From positions 1 through 24,351 of IMG/VR virus record IMGVR_UViG_3300034104_000864: a stretch of 24,351 nucleotides of DNA; one strand, written 5' to 3'. Position numbers and translations under genes: made by a program. Origin of the DNA: a virus. Under the pieces are notes generated by a model. That model was not told the DNA's origin and did not search any database. It worked only from the letters and a program-made list of their open reading frames with translations. This document shows positions 14,701 to 22,349 of this stretch, piece after piece. Position 1 is the stretch's first letter; each line of letters begins with the position of its first letter.

Positions 14701-17382
14701 CAACTCTTGCAGGGCGCGAACACCAGCATTGTTAGTTTTGCCAGCGAGATGAGCTTCAATAGCCCGATGAGTAAACCCGTGTATCAGCTCATGCAGTAAT
14801 GTGTGTGCGCCCACGTAACCATCAGCCAACGAGATCGTATCGCTCACAGCGTCGTACTGTCCGGCAACAACACTTCCATCATCAGCCTTGCCTAAATCTC
14901 CCTCTGCAACGACCTTGACAGTTGGCAGTTTGGAACTGAGCAAAATACGACGTGCTACGGCGCGATCCAGATCGTTATACAGCTCTTTTGGTGCCGTCAA
15001 AATTGCTTGCAACGCTCCACGTACATCACCATTTGCAACGCGCTCTTGTAAAGTGGCTTCAGACAACGTAGCTTTTTCTGAGTAGCTAAGCTCCGCTTTT
15101 GGTTTGTTTTTAGTTGCGGCTTCCGCTTTAGCTTTAATTGCTTTGTACTTGGCAATGGCATCGAACGGGCTTACAACTTCTTGTTCAACTTCCGGTTCAG
15201 GAGCAGCCTCAGCCTTTGGCGCAGGTTTCTCAGCTTTTGGTGCAGGGGCAGCTATTTTCGGTGCTGGTTTGGCAGGGGGCGCTTCTAGTGCCCTACGCAC
15301 CTCCTCAGCTTCCGCTTTGCGTGCGGCTTCTTGCTCAGCAGTCTCGATTTCTACAGCTTCAGGAGCGACATCAGGAGCCGGTGCTTTACCCTTTTTGGCA
15401 ACGGGAGCTTTAGGAGTTGGCTTAGCAGCCACCGGTGGTTGCGCAACAGGCGCGGCAGGGGTAATAGGAGGAGTAACAGCAGGAGTAGTAGCAGGTGCAT
15501 TTAGTGTAGGCTGAGCCTCTCCCGTAACATCAACTCCCTCGCTAACAGGTTGTCCAGCAGGTGCCAATCGGAGTCGGTCAGGTGCTGCAGGTGTTCTGGC
15601 GGGGGCGGGTACTCTGGCTCGGGGTTGTACAAGTTCGGCGCTGGTAAGCTCACTAGGTACTCCCACGCTTGGCTCACCTCGTCCGGGCTGAGGTCTTGGC
15701 TTAGGCAGATTCGTCTTGGTAGGGGTCGGGACACGGGTTTCCTCCTTAAAGCCTTCAGGTACGGGCGCAGTCAAGTATTTCAATATCTGAGCGCGAGAGC
15801 CTGTACCCAACAGCAAGTCTGGGTTATTACCAACGAGTACTTGGATTTCCGCAGGGGTTTTGCCAATTACATTTTGCTCCATCCACTTTTGGGAAGTGCG
15901 CATGGGAACGCCGATGTCTTCCAAGTCCTGCATGGTGATTTCTGTTGGGCGGGCAGGGATAGGCAGGTTGCGGTTTACGTTTCTATCTTCCGGCACGGTG
16001 CGCAATGGCAACCGATACTGGCCGCCTCTACGCTCTTGTTCTTTTTGCGCAATATCCGCAGCTTCTTGGTCTTGTGTTTCCTGCAGCCTGCTGCGGGCTT
16101 CTTCCTGCTGTATAGATATCGTAGGTCTTGGCTGCTCCATCTCCGCAGCTTCAGGCCGGACTACGTCAATTTCGGGGAATAAACTCGCTTGTGCAGGCTG
16201 TTGTGACAGACCGGGGAATTGCTCCTGCAACTCTGCTTGCGCTTGTTTTTCTGCACGAATACTTGCAACTTCCTGCTCGTGCAGGTTCAAGACCATATCG
16301 TTTAGTTCGGCAACACGGGCCTTGACTTCAGGAGTTTGTGGCTGTTGTTTGAGTGTTTCGCGCTCTTTGACAATATCTGCGTAGTCACGTTGGAAATCTA
16401 AGCCAAGGCCAAGTTGTTCGCCTTGGGGCGCGGCAGGTGTAGGCTGGGCAGCGGGTTCTTCTTTAGGAGTAGGGATGCGTTTGCCCATCTCCTCTTCGCT
16501 AAACAAGGCACCTTGCGTACCTACTGGCGCTTCAGGTGGAAGTTGTGGGCCGGGCTCGGCAGGGGGTGGAGGTGGCGGTGGCTGGGTGGCGGATCCTCTT
16601 GCACGGCGACCTAATGCTAAGTCCATCAAACCCTGAACGATTGCACCAGTGGCTCCGCCGTATGCGGCTTGTTCACCCAAACCTTCAATTAGTTCTTGTT
16701 CTGGCTTGTAGATGCCCTTGGCAATCATGTTTTGCGCTAAGCCTGAAGCGGCTTCCTGCGCAGCTTCTTCACCACCGGCAACCAAGGCGCGTTTGACAGT
16801 TTGCACAGCAGATGCCGTGGCCGCATCGGGGATACGAGACAAAATGCGGAATGGCGCAAATGCTTCCAGCGCACCGGGTAAGGTGCCTAAGGCTGTGGCT
16901 GTGCCGCGCTGTTCGCTAGTAGCTCCAGACTCTTCAGCGCGTGTACGGGCTTCACCGGCTCCAGCACCAACACCCAGACCAACGGCAGCTGCTCGTCCAG
17001 CTAAACCAAACGGACCTGCGAGAAGGAACGGAGCAGTTGAGCCGATGGCTTCACTTAACTTGCGGGGGATAGATTCTTCGTACCCGGGGGCTGCAGCAAA
17101 CGGCGCTTTGGCGGCAGTAGCGACCGATTTAATTTTCTCTCGGGCGGACTTTTCTAGGCTTTCAGGTAGCAACGCCGACGCGCCGGTAGCAGCGCTTTCC
17201 ACAAGCCCAACTGCGCCGGGCGCAAGTCCTTTGAACAGTTCTTTAGCTCCACCCAATATGGTGGTTTCTGGAGCCCCTAAATTGGGAAACTGCTGGCGAA
17301 TTATTGCAGCAGCTCTGTCCTTGGGAAGATCATCGGGAAATTCAACTGTCCGACCGTCAGGCAAAGCTACTGTATACGCCAT
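11779..17382 (-). CDS. Giant polyvalent virion protein with metallopeptidase motif and LPD38-like end
   Basis: An 1867-residue protein. Residues 1-40 form a small leader domain (ALPDGRTVEFPDDLP, IIRQQFP) familiar from phage virion proteins. Around 105-150 is a Gly/Ala hydrophobic stretch that could interact with membrane. Residues about 260-450 and 620-760 are Pro/Ala/Gln/Glu linkers. HELIH at H864-E865-x2-H868, followed by LSEFAAEAM, gives a zinc-peptidase-like site. The last 500 residues (hydrophobic GTATIPFFNAYVQG, then GGYKIPVPGELGAIF) resemble the LPD38 domain of polyvalent proteins. Such large proteins are packaged and ejected with DNA to modify the host or its envelope. That role is inferred. 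ATG 17382 has GAGGT just upstream, overlapping the previous stop. Confidence 0.85.
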   Translation of the reverse strand: MAYTVALPDGRTVEFPDDLPKDRAAAIIRQQFPNLGAPETTILGGAKELFKGLAPGAVGLVESAATGASALLPESLEKSAREKIKSVATAAKAPFAAAPGYEESIPRKLSEAIGSTAPFLLAGPFGLAGRAAAVGLGVGAGAGEARTRAEESGATSEQRGTATALGTLPGALEAFAPFRILSRIPDAATASAVQTVKRALVAGGEEAAQEAASGLAQNMIAKGIYKPEQELIEGLGEQAAYGGATGAIVQGLMDLALGRRARGSATQPPPPPPPAEPGPQLPPEAPVGTQGALFSEEEMGKRIPTPKEEPAAQPTPAAPQGEQLGLGLDFQRDYADIVKERETLKQQPQTPEVKARVAELNDMVLNLHEQEVASIRAEKQAQAELQEQFPGLSQQPAQASLFPEIDVVRPEAAEMEQPRPTISIQQEEARSRLQETQDQEAADIAQKEQERRGGQYRLPLRTVPEDRNVNRNLPIPARPTEITMQDLEDIGVPMRTSQKWMEQNVIGKTPAEIQVLVGNNPDLLLGTGSRAQILKYLTAPVPEGFKEETRVPTPTKTNLPKPRPQPGRGEPSVGVPSELTSAELVQPRARVPAPARTPAAPDRLRLAPAGQPVSEGVDVTGEAQPTLNAPATTPAVTPPITPAAPVAQPPVAAKPTPKAPVAKKGKAPAPDVAPEAVEIETAEQEAARKAEAEEVRRALEAPPAKPAPKIAAPAPKAEKPAPKAEAAPEPEVEQEVVSPFDAIAKYKAIKAKAEAATKNKPKAELSYSEKATLSEATLQERVANGDVRGALQAILTAPKELYNDLDRAVARRILLSSKLPTVKVVAEGDLGKADDGSVVAGQYDAVSDTISLADGYVGAHTLLHELIHGFTHRAIEAHLAGKTNNAGVRALQELYDHVAKANPDALKTYGMTNLSEFAAEAMSNKAFQAVLQKIPYRRTNAFTEFARRVLQVLGLAPTDTHTSLAAAMISVDTIMTSGRQLQVAETGTSVAGAQNTPKVEFSKSYTAQDIVDSMGPLTPVNKRGLKEMIVGTEKEGDPSRGVKFRVAAADSAAAIEEKFSRTFNGAVRDSMGKINPMGLYRQAQDYSKILLEYFQKGTLTKDKETGLYRAIGTADGAPADVFPLIYAWGKKTGRTNEQAEQFASRVLEAKRLDEVLKVNPDFPKHIPDRDRAILVAEYNSDPAFAKMNAAMDKPRLALIDKMVDVGRLSKEKAAEWKSVVGYVPFDRIEDFEKKFSTIKKTTGRSPLALTKDPELVGSFKRPVGNVFENYLNTMGWMVGQVMNNDARIQTLRGLEDLNFTGKPSRVPGTEGKTAKAYVNGEAMYWELPSRYDVAAFQDLNPPKMAFMRTLGAFSNILRKSVTILPPFALKQVTDDVQRAMLTSGVKNPGALLRMSLANFGKLAVAELRGIQHPIVKEFGALGLTGEYDFEAGKPAVSLLKDLGYRERGRFETILHRLDGITRASDLAVRKAIYDQTLKESNNDRLLAQTRAREFINFRRRGASEIIAVGTATIPFFNAYVQGMDVLYRAASGKDSSSSVGRAQARQLFWSRAGTVAALSALYALIAGEDEDYQDMDLRTRNGNWILPGGYKIPVPGELGAIFKVIPETVVEYLRRSGTPEEQTALEAIRASAKYMSEQYIERTVPIPQAVKPLIEAWTNYSFFTGRELEGIYQKQQDPSMRTTSRTSELAQAISNFSRDVIGVDAVSPIQIDNMLNGYFGSTAALVTMMTDSLLNPTRIDRPLHKYALLSNYLYDPIGTRSLTEFYDEREKVGKANNTLRQLMKTDIARAEAYADAHQEELALESAINSTLEQLERTRAYRKFLNSPDGAADMSKEERESELNEIKKMEVELTGWLREAKNEIRKAQ

Positions 17383-17390
17383 GTGTTACC

Positions 17391-19202
17391 TCATTCAATT
17401 TTCCCCGTCTTGGGGTTGTATTTCAGACTGGTTCCGCCGGGGCTTGCTGCGCCGGGGGCTGTTGCCATTGTACTAAGCCCAGCCATTTTTGCAATCTCAG
17501 CATTAACAGCGGCCAATTGGCGGCGCAAATCATCACCGGCTTTACCCATCATGCGGGGTTCTTTTAGCTGGTCTTTTAGGCTGGTCTGCAATGCCTTAAG
17601 TTCATTCAACTGTTGTCTATCGCCAGCTCCTGATCCAGCCACACGACTGGCAGCCCTACTTGCTTCAATTTCTTTCTGAGTTTTTATCCGCATCATCTCA
17701 ATAGTCATTTGCTGACGCTGCTCGATTTCTTTGTCCTCAGACAAACCAAGAGATTTAGCGATGTCTTTGCTTTCAGATTTAACTCTGTCTTGCTCAGTTT
17801 TGGTAAGGTTAAACAAGCCAAGTCTTTCGTTGTATTCGGCTTCTTTCTTCTTGGAACCAATGTCAAGGATCTTGTCAACTAAAGCATCTTGTTGGGCTTG
17901 ACGAGCCTTTTGCGCGGCACTTAAGGTGGCAGCGCCTTTGGCCCCTGCTTCCATCCAGTTACGACCACCACCGGATTGAGCAATAGCGCCCAAGTATTCC
18001 ATCAAAGAATCAAAACCAGCCTGCGGTGCGTTTAAACGCTCTTTTCGGGCTTTGAGTTCGGCTGCCATTTCGTCATAGACAGAAAGATCTCGTGGGCCAA
18101 CTTCTTTTAAGAATTGCTCTCTATATGCTTTGGGATCAAACTTTTGATTCTCAGCAAGCATTCTTCTTTCGTAGTCGCGGCCAACGCCCACTGATGGCAA
18201 ACCAGCCAAACCACTTGGCATGGGTGCGCTATCTACACCGCTAGTAGTTGCACGAGACGGCGCGGGCCTAATGTCGTCAGGAGAAGTTCCCACTATTGGC
18301 TTTCTTGGTACTAAATCAGGGTTGGTGCTTTGTCCCGTTTGAGGTTTAACCGCAGCTAAGCGTTTGAGTTTCTCGGATTCTGCATCCAAGGTAGCGGGAG
18401 GTGTAGCTGCCGCCGGTTTTTCTTCCCGATCACCCGCAATACCTAACAGACCCATTAAGCCACGAAGACCGCTGCCACTAAATGCTTTCATTACACTAGC
18501 GCCGGGCATAGCGGCCAACGTATTACTTAAATTTCGCTCAAACTCACCGGACATACGGCCAGTAGACGCAGGGGCTTCTTTGCCACCCGTTGGAATTTGC
18601 GACATCAATGCCTGACGGCGAGCTTCATTTTCTGCTTCTGCAAGGCGTGCGGCTTGTTTACGCGCAACATAGTCAGCACCTTGCTGTTGCAGGGTGTACT
18701 GTTGGAGCTTTTTCTTTATTTCTTCGTCCTCAACACGACTTTCATCTTCACCGTTAAATGCAACGATACCGCCGCCCGCATAGTGGCGACCAAGGTTAGA
18801 CATAAGTTGAGCAATGCTTCCGCCGCCAGCAGCCATAACGGGTTGTCCTTGCGGTGCGGGTGGTTGCCCTTGCATGGGTGGTTGACCTTGTGGCATAGGT
18901 GGTTGTCCTTGTGGGCCTTGTGGCATACCTTGGGGCATCTGTGGGGGTTGAGCTTGCTGTCTTTGTTCAGCACTTAACATCTGGCGTAGCTTTTCTACAA
19001 CAGACGGCTGAGCACCGCCAGCCTGCATAGCTTGTTGGTTCTGCGCACTGTTACGCAGTTCAGTGATTTTCTGAAGCGCAATGGCTTCTTCCAGATCGGG
19101 CGGAATAGCTCCGGGAGGCTGACCTTGCTGAGCCTGTTGTACTTTGGCCTGCAAAGGCTGTGGGTTGCCCTTAAACGCATCAACAAGTTGTTCAATACCC
19201 AT
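17391..19202 (-). CDS. Q/P-rich virion-arm protein, unknown function
   Basis: A 603-residue protein. The N-terminus (MGIEQLVDAFKGNPQPL, then QAQQGQPPGAIPPDLEEAIAL) is of a type I recall from environmental phage genomes without a function. Residues 80-122 are a P/Q/G/M repeat tract (PQGQPPM units). Then comes IAQLMSNLGRH and the motif YAGGGIV at 141-147, shared with neighbouring proteins. The remainder is highly charged and helical, with probable coiled coils near 155-215 and 450-570. No signal peptide or enzyme motif is seen. ATG 19202 follows AGAAGGA. It lies between the proline-rich gene and the giant gene (8-base gap), suggesting a linked structural or ejection role. Confidence 0.8.
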   Translation of the reverse strand: MGIEQLVDAFKGNPQPLQAKVQQAQQGQPPGAIPPDLEEAIALQKITELRNSAQNQQAMQAGGAQPSVVEKLRQMLSAEQRQQAQPPQMPQGMPQGPQGQPPMPQGQPPMQGQPPAPQGQPVMAAGGGSIAQLMSNLGRHYAGGGIVAFNGEDESRVEDEEIKKKLQQYTLQQQGADYVARKQAARLAEAENEARRQALMSQIPTGGKEAPASTGRMSGEFERNLSNTLAAMPGASVMKAFSGSGLRGLMGLLGIAGDREEKPAAATPPATLDAESEKLKRLAAVKPQTGQSTNPDLVPRKPIVGTSPDDIRPAPSRATTSGVDSAPMPSGLAGLPSVGVGRDYERRMLAENQKFDPKAYREQFLKEVGPRDLSVYDEMAAELKARKERLNAPQAGFDSLMEYLGAIAQSGGGRNWMEAGAKGAATLSAAQKARQAQQDALVDKILDIGSKKKEAEYNERLGLFNLTKTEQDRVKSESKDIAKSLGLSEDKEIEQRQQMTIEMMRIKTQKEIEASRAASRVAGSGAGDRQQLNELKALQTSLKDQLKEPRMMGKAGDDLRRQLAAVNAEIAKMAGLSTMATAPGAASPGGTSLKYNPKTGKIE

Positions 19203-19246
19203 GATAATTCCTTCTGATAACTGTGCTCATTTTATTGAAATTTCTC

Positions 19247-19846
19247 TTAGCGTCTACGGAGAAGATTTACTAAGCCGCCCTTGGCAAACATCTGCTCGTA
19301 ATACGGGTCATCTATGCCATAGCCTCCATAACCACCACCAAACTGCTGCGCAAAATAGTCAGGCTCTGGGGGCGTGTAAACAGGCTCTGGAGGAGGCGTA
19401 TATGCAGGAGCAGGTGTTGGACTATAAACATCTGGCCCAAATTGCTGTGCAAAATAATCAGGCTCTGGAGGTGGTGTGTAAACAGGTTCTGGTGGAAGCT
19501 GTACCGCTGCATTTCCCGCAGCACCTTTAGCCACTTTGATGTACGCAGGTGTGTCGTCAACATTAAAACCGTTTTGCATGTACTCAAATTCTTGAGGCGG
19601 CTGTGGCGGTGTGAATATGGGCGCTGGCTGAGGCGTTGGCGCAGTAATGGGCGGAGGCGGTGGAACCGGCGCAGACGGGGGAGGTGGCGGCGGAGCAGGA
19701 GGTGGGGGTGGCGGAGGTGGTGGCTCAGGAGGCGGTGGGTTATACGCATAAGACGGCTCTTGCTTAGGCGTATACATAGGCTCAGGCGCAGCAGGGCGTG
19801 ACGCTGCCGCAGCCAAACCACCAGCTAAACCTAAACCTAAACCCAA
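19247..19846 (-). CDS. Proline-rich virion-arm protein, start uncertain, possible frameshift product
   Basis: If begun at TTG 19846 it has 199 residues: a Gly/Leu/Ala hydrophobic N-terminus, a proline tract (37-79) with runs of up to nine Pro, a short folded-looking part (85-116), and a duplicated PEPVYTPP-EPDYFAQQFG segment (118-137 and 152-170). It ends with MFAKGGLVNLLRRR. The start is poor: only a G-run locked in a hairpin precedes the TTG, and no ATG lies earlier than residue 24. The same frame is open upstream to 19915, through the end of the 822-residue gene. There two slippery heptamers would allow -1 frameshifting to make a fusion. It may therefore be an extension domain rather than a separate protein. 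Confidence 0.65.
   Translation of the reverse strand: MGLGLGLAGGLAAAASRPAAPEPMYTPKQEPSYAYNPPPPEPPPPPPPPPAPPPPPPSAPVPPPPPITAPTPQPAPIFTPPQPPQEFEYMQNGFNVDDTPAYIKVAKGAAGNAAVQLPPEPVYTPPPEPDYFAQQFGPDVYSPTPAPAYTPPPEPVYTPPEPDYFAQQFGGGYGGYGIDDPYYEQMFAKGGLVNLLRRR
19337..19495 (-). repeat. Duplicated segment in the proline-rich gene
   Basis: Two near-identical copies, 19436-19495 and 19337-19393, encode PPEPVYTPPPEPDYFAQQFG and the same with one proline fewer. A 42-base spacer encoding more Y-T-P and P-A-P units separates them. Recent local duplication or repeat slippage is likely. The EPDYFAQQFG element may be a functional module. Confidence 0.8.
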
Positions 19847-19847
19847 G

Positions 19848-19878
19848 CCCCCGCCAGAATCCGAAGAACTGGAGGGGG
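19848..19878 (-). promoter_or_regulatory. Strong mRNA hairpin between the 822-residue and proline-rich genes
   Basis: In the transcript, CCCCCTCCAG (19878-19869) pairs with CTGGCGGGGG (19857-19848), nine pairs with one mismatch. The loop contains C-UUCG-G, a very stable tetraloop. It begins directly after the TAA stop of the 822-residue gene (19881-19879) and ends one base before the TTG. The only Shine-Dalgarno-like bases (GGCGGGGG) lie in its 3' arm. No T-run follows, so it is not a normal terminator. Confidence 0.7.
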
Positions 19879-22347
19879 TTACCTCTTTGGGGATGAAGAC
19901 CCCAAACCCAAAGTTTTAAGCAACTGATTCACAGTCGTCGCACCACGAGCAGCATTAGTAAGAGCGTCTGGCTCAGGCAGCGAGTAATTGGTTGCAGAAA
20001 TTGGCAAGCCTTGGAGCATAGACTGCTGGAACTGCAGCATCTTGTATGGGTTTTCACGAGCCTGCTCAAACGCAGCCTTGTCCGCTGCAATACCTTCAGC
20101 TTCAATACCACGCTGGGTAGCGCCAAGACGTGACTGTTCTTGCAACTGAGCCAAGCCCAACTGACCACCAGAAATTCCCAAGTTACCTTGCGTCTGTGCA
20201 GCCTGCAGACCGGTTTGAAGACCTTGTAGCCCCAAGTTTGCACCAAACTGACGGGATTGCTCGGAGGCTTGTTGAGCGGCTTGACCGTACTGAGCGGCTT
20301 GCTGGGCCGCAGTCATAGACTGGCCTTGGTTGAACTGACGTGCAGCTTCTTGAGCTTGCTGTGCAGACATACCGTACTTAGCCATCATGTCAGCGGCGGT
20401 CATACCCTGAGTGGCACCAAACTGCTTAGACTGCTCAGACGCCTGTTGTGCCTGCAAGTTACGGGCTTGGTCAGCATTGAACTGAGCCATGGCGTTTTGG
20501 AACGCGGTGTCATAGCCCTTACCGGTAATACCAGCTAAGTTAGTGCCAAGGTTACGCTGGTTCTCTGCGGTCAAAATAGCACTACGGCCACCACCAAAAG
20601 CACCAGCCTTGGTCATTGCGGCTTTGTTTGCCTGCTCGCTAATGTTTGACTGACGGCGAGCCTCTTCCAGTTGTGGGTTCAAAGAAGCTTGCAAGTACGG
20701 ATTCATGTACTGCTGAGCTTGCTCTTGACCGAAAGTGCCTGATTTGAATGCTGTACTTTGGTACGGGTCAGGTGCTTTGAATTGGTTTGTAAACTGCGTA
20801 GCGGCAGAAATTTCCGGTGCTTTGAACTGGCTATCAAACTTTGTTGGATCGTAGCTTATGCCTTGAGCCTTGGCAGCAATATCGCCCGCAGTCTGCGTAG
20901 CTTGACCAACACTGCTAGGCACAGACAGATTACTCGCAGCTTGGAATGCCTGCTGTTGCAGACCGGAAGCGCCAGCGGTCAATGGGCCGCCATATTGTTG
21001 ATACGGAGCACTAGCCAAAGCTTCAGCCTTACCAAGCATGTTGGGAATGTAGTCACCAGTCCAGCTTGCAAGTGTTTGCTCTGATCCTGTTACGCCAGCG
21101 GGCAAAGCGCCACCAGTTTGATACCGTTTAACTGATCCGCCTTCGGCATAAGCATTTGCCAAACCACCGGGCATGAACTTGTCGGGGTTAATCTTCTTGC
21201 CTTGTTTCTTTGTGCCGGTACGGGCTTGACGGATCTTGTCCATCATGCTGTACAGCTTCTTAGCCCCAGCATCAGAGTTGCCGTTGCCTAAATGAGACAC
21301 AACATCCGCAGGGACAACAAACTCGCCGTGGCTTAAAGCAGCGGGTTGGTCGCGGCCAATACGTGCTGGAATCTTATCAGCCATACCATCAGTCTCCCCT
21401 TGCAGATATCGAGGGCTATCTACGTTACCGCCCTTAGCGTACATAAAACTTTCACCGCTACCAAAGTAAGGAATCCTGTCGTAGTCCTCTACGATTATGT
21501 CGTCATTCATTGGCAGTTGATACTCTGGTATTTCGCCACGAAGACGATCAAACTCAGCTTGAACCTCTTCATCGCTTAACTGATTGGGAAGCTGACGCAG
21601 TAGATTGGCTTCAATCTGTTCATCAATTCCAGCAAATTCATCTGGCGTTCCTGCGGGTGTGGTTGGTTCTCCAGTCCTACGAGTGCTTCCACCTTGATTG
21701 CTTACTGGAGCGCTACCGCCCATCCCTTTAAAAATAGACGCAATGTTGCTAATTCCACCGGGCTTACTAAGATAGTTACCAAGCAATGCAGCTAAACCAG
21801 CGCCACCAGCTACTTTTGCTACGTTTCCTAAATCAAAACCACCGCCGCCTCCACCACCGCCACCAGAAGAAGTGGAAGGAGATCCGGGTTGACGCACGTA
21901 ATTTACATCCCCGCCGTAGTTAACACCACCAGCACCGGGACGGCTGCCAGCGGGAGGAGCAGTCACCATATTGCGCTCTGCGGTGAACTTGGGGATGCCA
22001 CCTTGGTATCCGATCTTCTGTCTATTAGGTGCAAAAGCGCCAAGGCCGCCAGCCAAGCCACCACCAAGAACGGCAACACGGCTTGCTATATCTTTACCAG
22101 AAAGATTGCTTCCAAAAAGATCATTGATGGCGTTGGTAATGCCAGACCGATTATTGGATCCAATAGCACCACCAGCTATGCCTCTTAAAATGTCCCCAGC
22201 ACCGCCTCTAGTTGTAGGCATGAAGTCATCGTCTGTACGCAAGTAATTAGGTAGCGAGCCACCGTAAGTTGGGTCAAATACATTTTCATCAGGGTTAAAC
22301 GGAACGTTAACGTCTACACCGTAGTCCTGACCATATTTAGTCGCCAT
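19879..22347 (-). CDS. 822-residue Q/A/G-rich virion-arm protein
   Basis: The N-terminal part has VFDPTYGGSLP (23-33), a hydrophobic Gly-rich section (90-110), a nine-Gly run (162-170) and AGLAALLG. The middle has two copies of the shared motif, YAKGGNV (303-309) and YAEGGSV (400-406). They flank a conserved-looking block DKIPARIGRDQPAALSHGEF, VVPADVVSHLGNGNS and GAKKLYSMMDKIR. The C-terminal 350 residues are helical and Gln/Ala rich with repeats. They end near ARENPYKMLQFQQSMLQGLP, a stretch I recall from environmental phage proteins of unknown role. ATG 22347 has GAGGGG upstream and follows the previous stop by 2 bases. It may be extended by -1 frameshift at its end. A structural or ejection role is inferred. 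Confidence 0.82.
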   Translation of the reverse strand: MATKYGQDYGVDVNVPFNPDENVFDPTYGGSLPNYLRTDDDFMPTTRGGAGDILRGIAGGAIGSNNRSGITNAINDLFGSNLSGKDIASRVAVLGGGLAGGLGAFAPNRQKIGYQGGIPKFTAERNMVTAPPAGSRPGAGGVNYGGDVNYVRQPGSPSTSSGGGGGGGGGFDLGNVAKVAGGAGLAALLGNYLSKPGGISNIASIFKGMGGSAPVSNQGGSTRRTGEPTTPAGTPDEFAGIDEQIEANLLRQLPNQLSDEEVQAEFDRLRGEIPEYQLPMNDDIIVEDYDRIPYFGSGESFMYAKGGNVDSPRYLQGETDGMADKIPARIGRDQPAALSHGEFVVPADVVSHLGNGNSDAGAKKLYSMMDKIRQARTGTKKQGKKINPDKFMPGGLANAYAEGGSVKRYQTGGALPAGVTGSEQTLASWTGDYIPNMLGKAEALASAPYQQYGGPLTAGASGLQQQAFQAASNLSVPSSVGQATQTAGDIAAKAQGISYDPTKFDSQFKAPEISAATQFTNQFKAPDPYQSTAFKSGTFGQEQAQQYMNPYLQASLNPQLEEARRQSNISEQANKAAMTKAGAFGGGRSAILTAENQRNLGTNLAGITGKGYDTAFQNAMAQFNADQARNLQAQQASEQSKQFGATQGMTAADMMAKYGMSAQQAQEAARQFNQGQSMTAAQQAAQYGQAAQQASEQSRQFGANLGLQGLQTGLQAAQTQGNLGISGGQLGLAQLQEQSRLGATQRGIEAEGIAADKAAFEQARENPYKMLQFQQSMLQGLPISATNYSLPEPDALTNAARGATTVNQLLKTLGLGSSSPKR
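19886..19912 (-). promoter_or_regulatory. Tandem slippery heptamers with overlapping hairpin, candidate -1 frameshift site
   Basis: Read in the frame of the 822-residue gene, U-UUG-GGU (19912-19906) and U-UUG-GGG (19906-19900) are both X-XXY-YYZ heptamers. The -1 frame opens immediately before them, its last stop being TAA at 19918-19916, and continues through the proline-rich gene to 19247. TTTGGGG (19906-19900) and CCCCAAA (19892-19886) also form a perfect 7-bp stem. The spacing from heptamer to the main hairpin, 21 bases, is longer than the usual 5-9. Confidence 0.45.
20235..20460 (-). repeat. Degenerate Gln/Ala repeats in the 822-residue protein
   Basis: About residues 630-705 contain three versions of AQQAxExx[KR]QF (AQQASEQSKQFG, AQQAQEAARQFN, AQQASEQSRQFG). 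Between them are MTAADMMAKYG and MTAAQQAAQYG. This is a helical repeat with a period of roughly 23-37 residues, probably forming a long rod or coiled coil. The copies are diverged at DNA level, so the repetition appears old or under protein-level selection. Confidence 0.7.
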
Positions 22348-22349
22348 AA

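Noticed and set aside
15550-16384. Long + strand frames opposite the low-complexity part of the giant gene
   Set aside because: Mirror frames of Pro/Ala/Gln codons, with no recognisable protein features.
16712-17476. 254-residue open frame on the + strand
   Set aside because: It lies opposite the Ala/Gly-rich N-terminus of the giant protein. GC-rich codons there keep the other strand open; no ribosome site or domain is seen.
19610-19740. GGAGGTGGCGG-like repeats suggesting a tandem DNA repeat or CRISPR
   Set aside because: These are proline codons in the - strand gene. There are no constant repeats with unique spacers.
19879-22347. Tape measure protein
   Set aside because: It is long and helical at the end, but it is too glycine-rich in its first half, and the gene order and lack of a chaperone pair do not support a tape measure.
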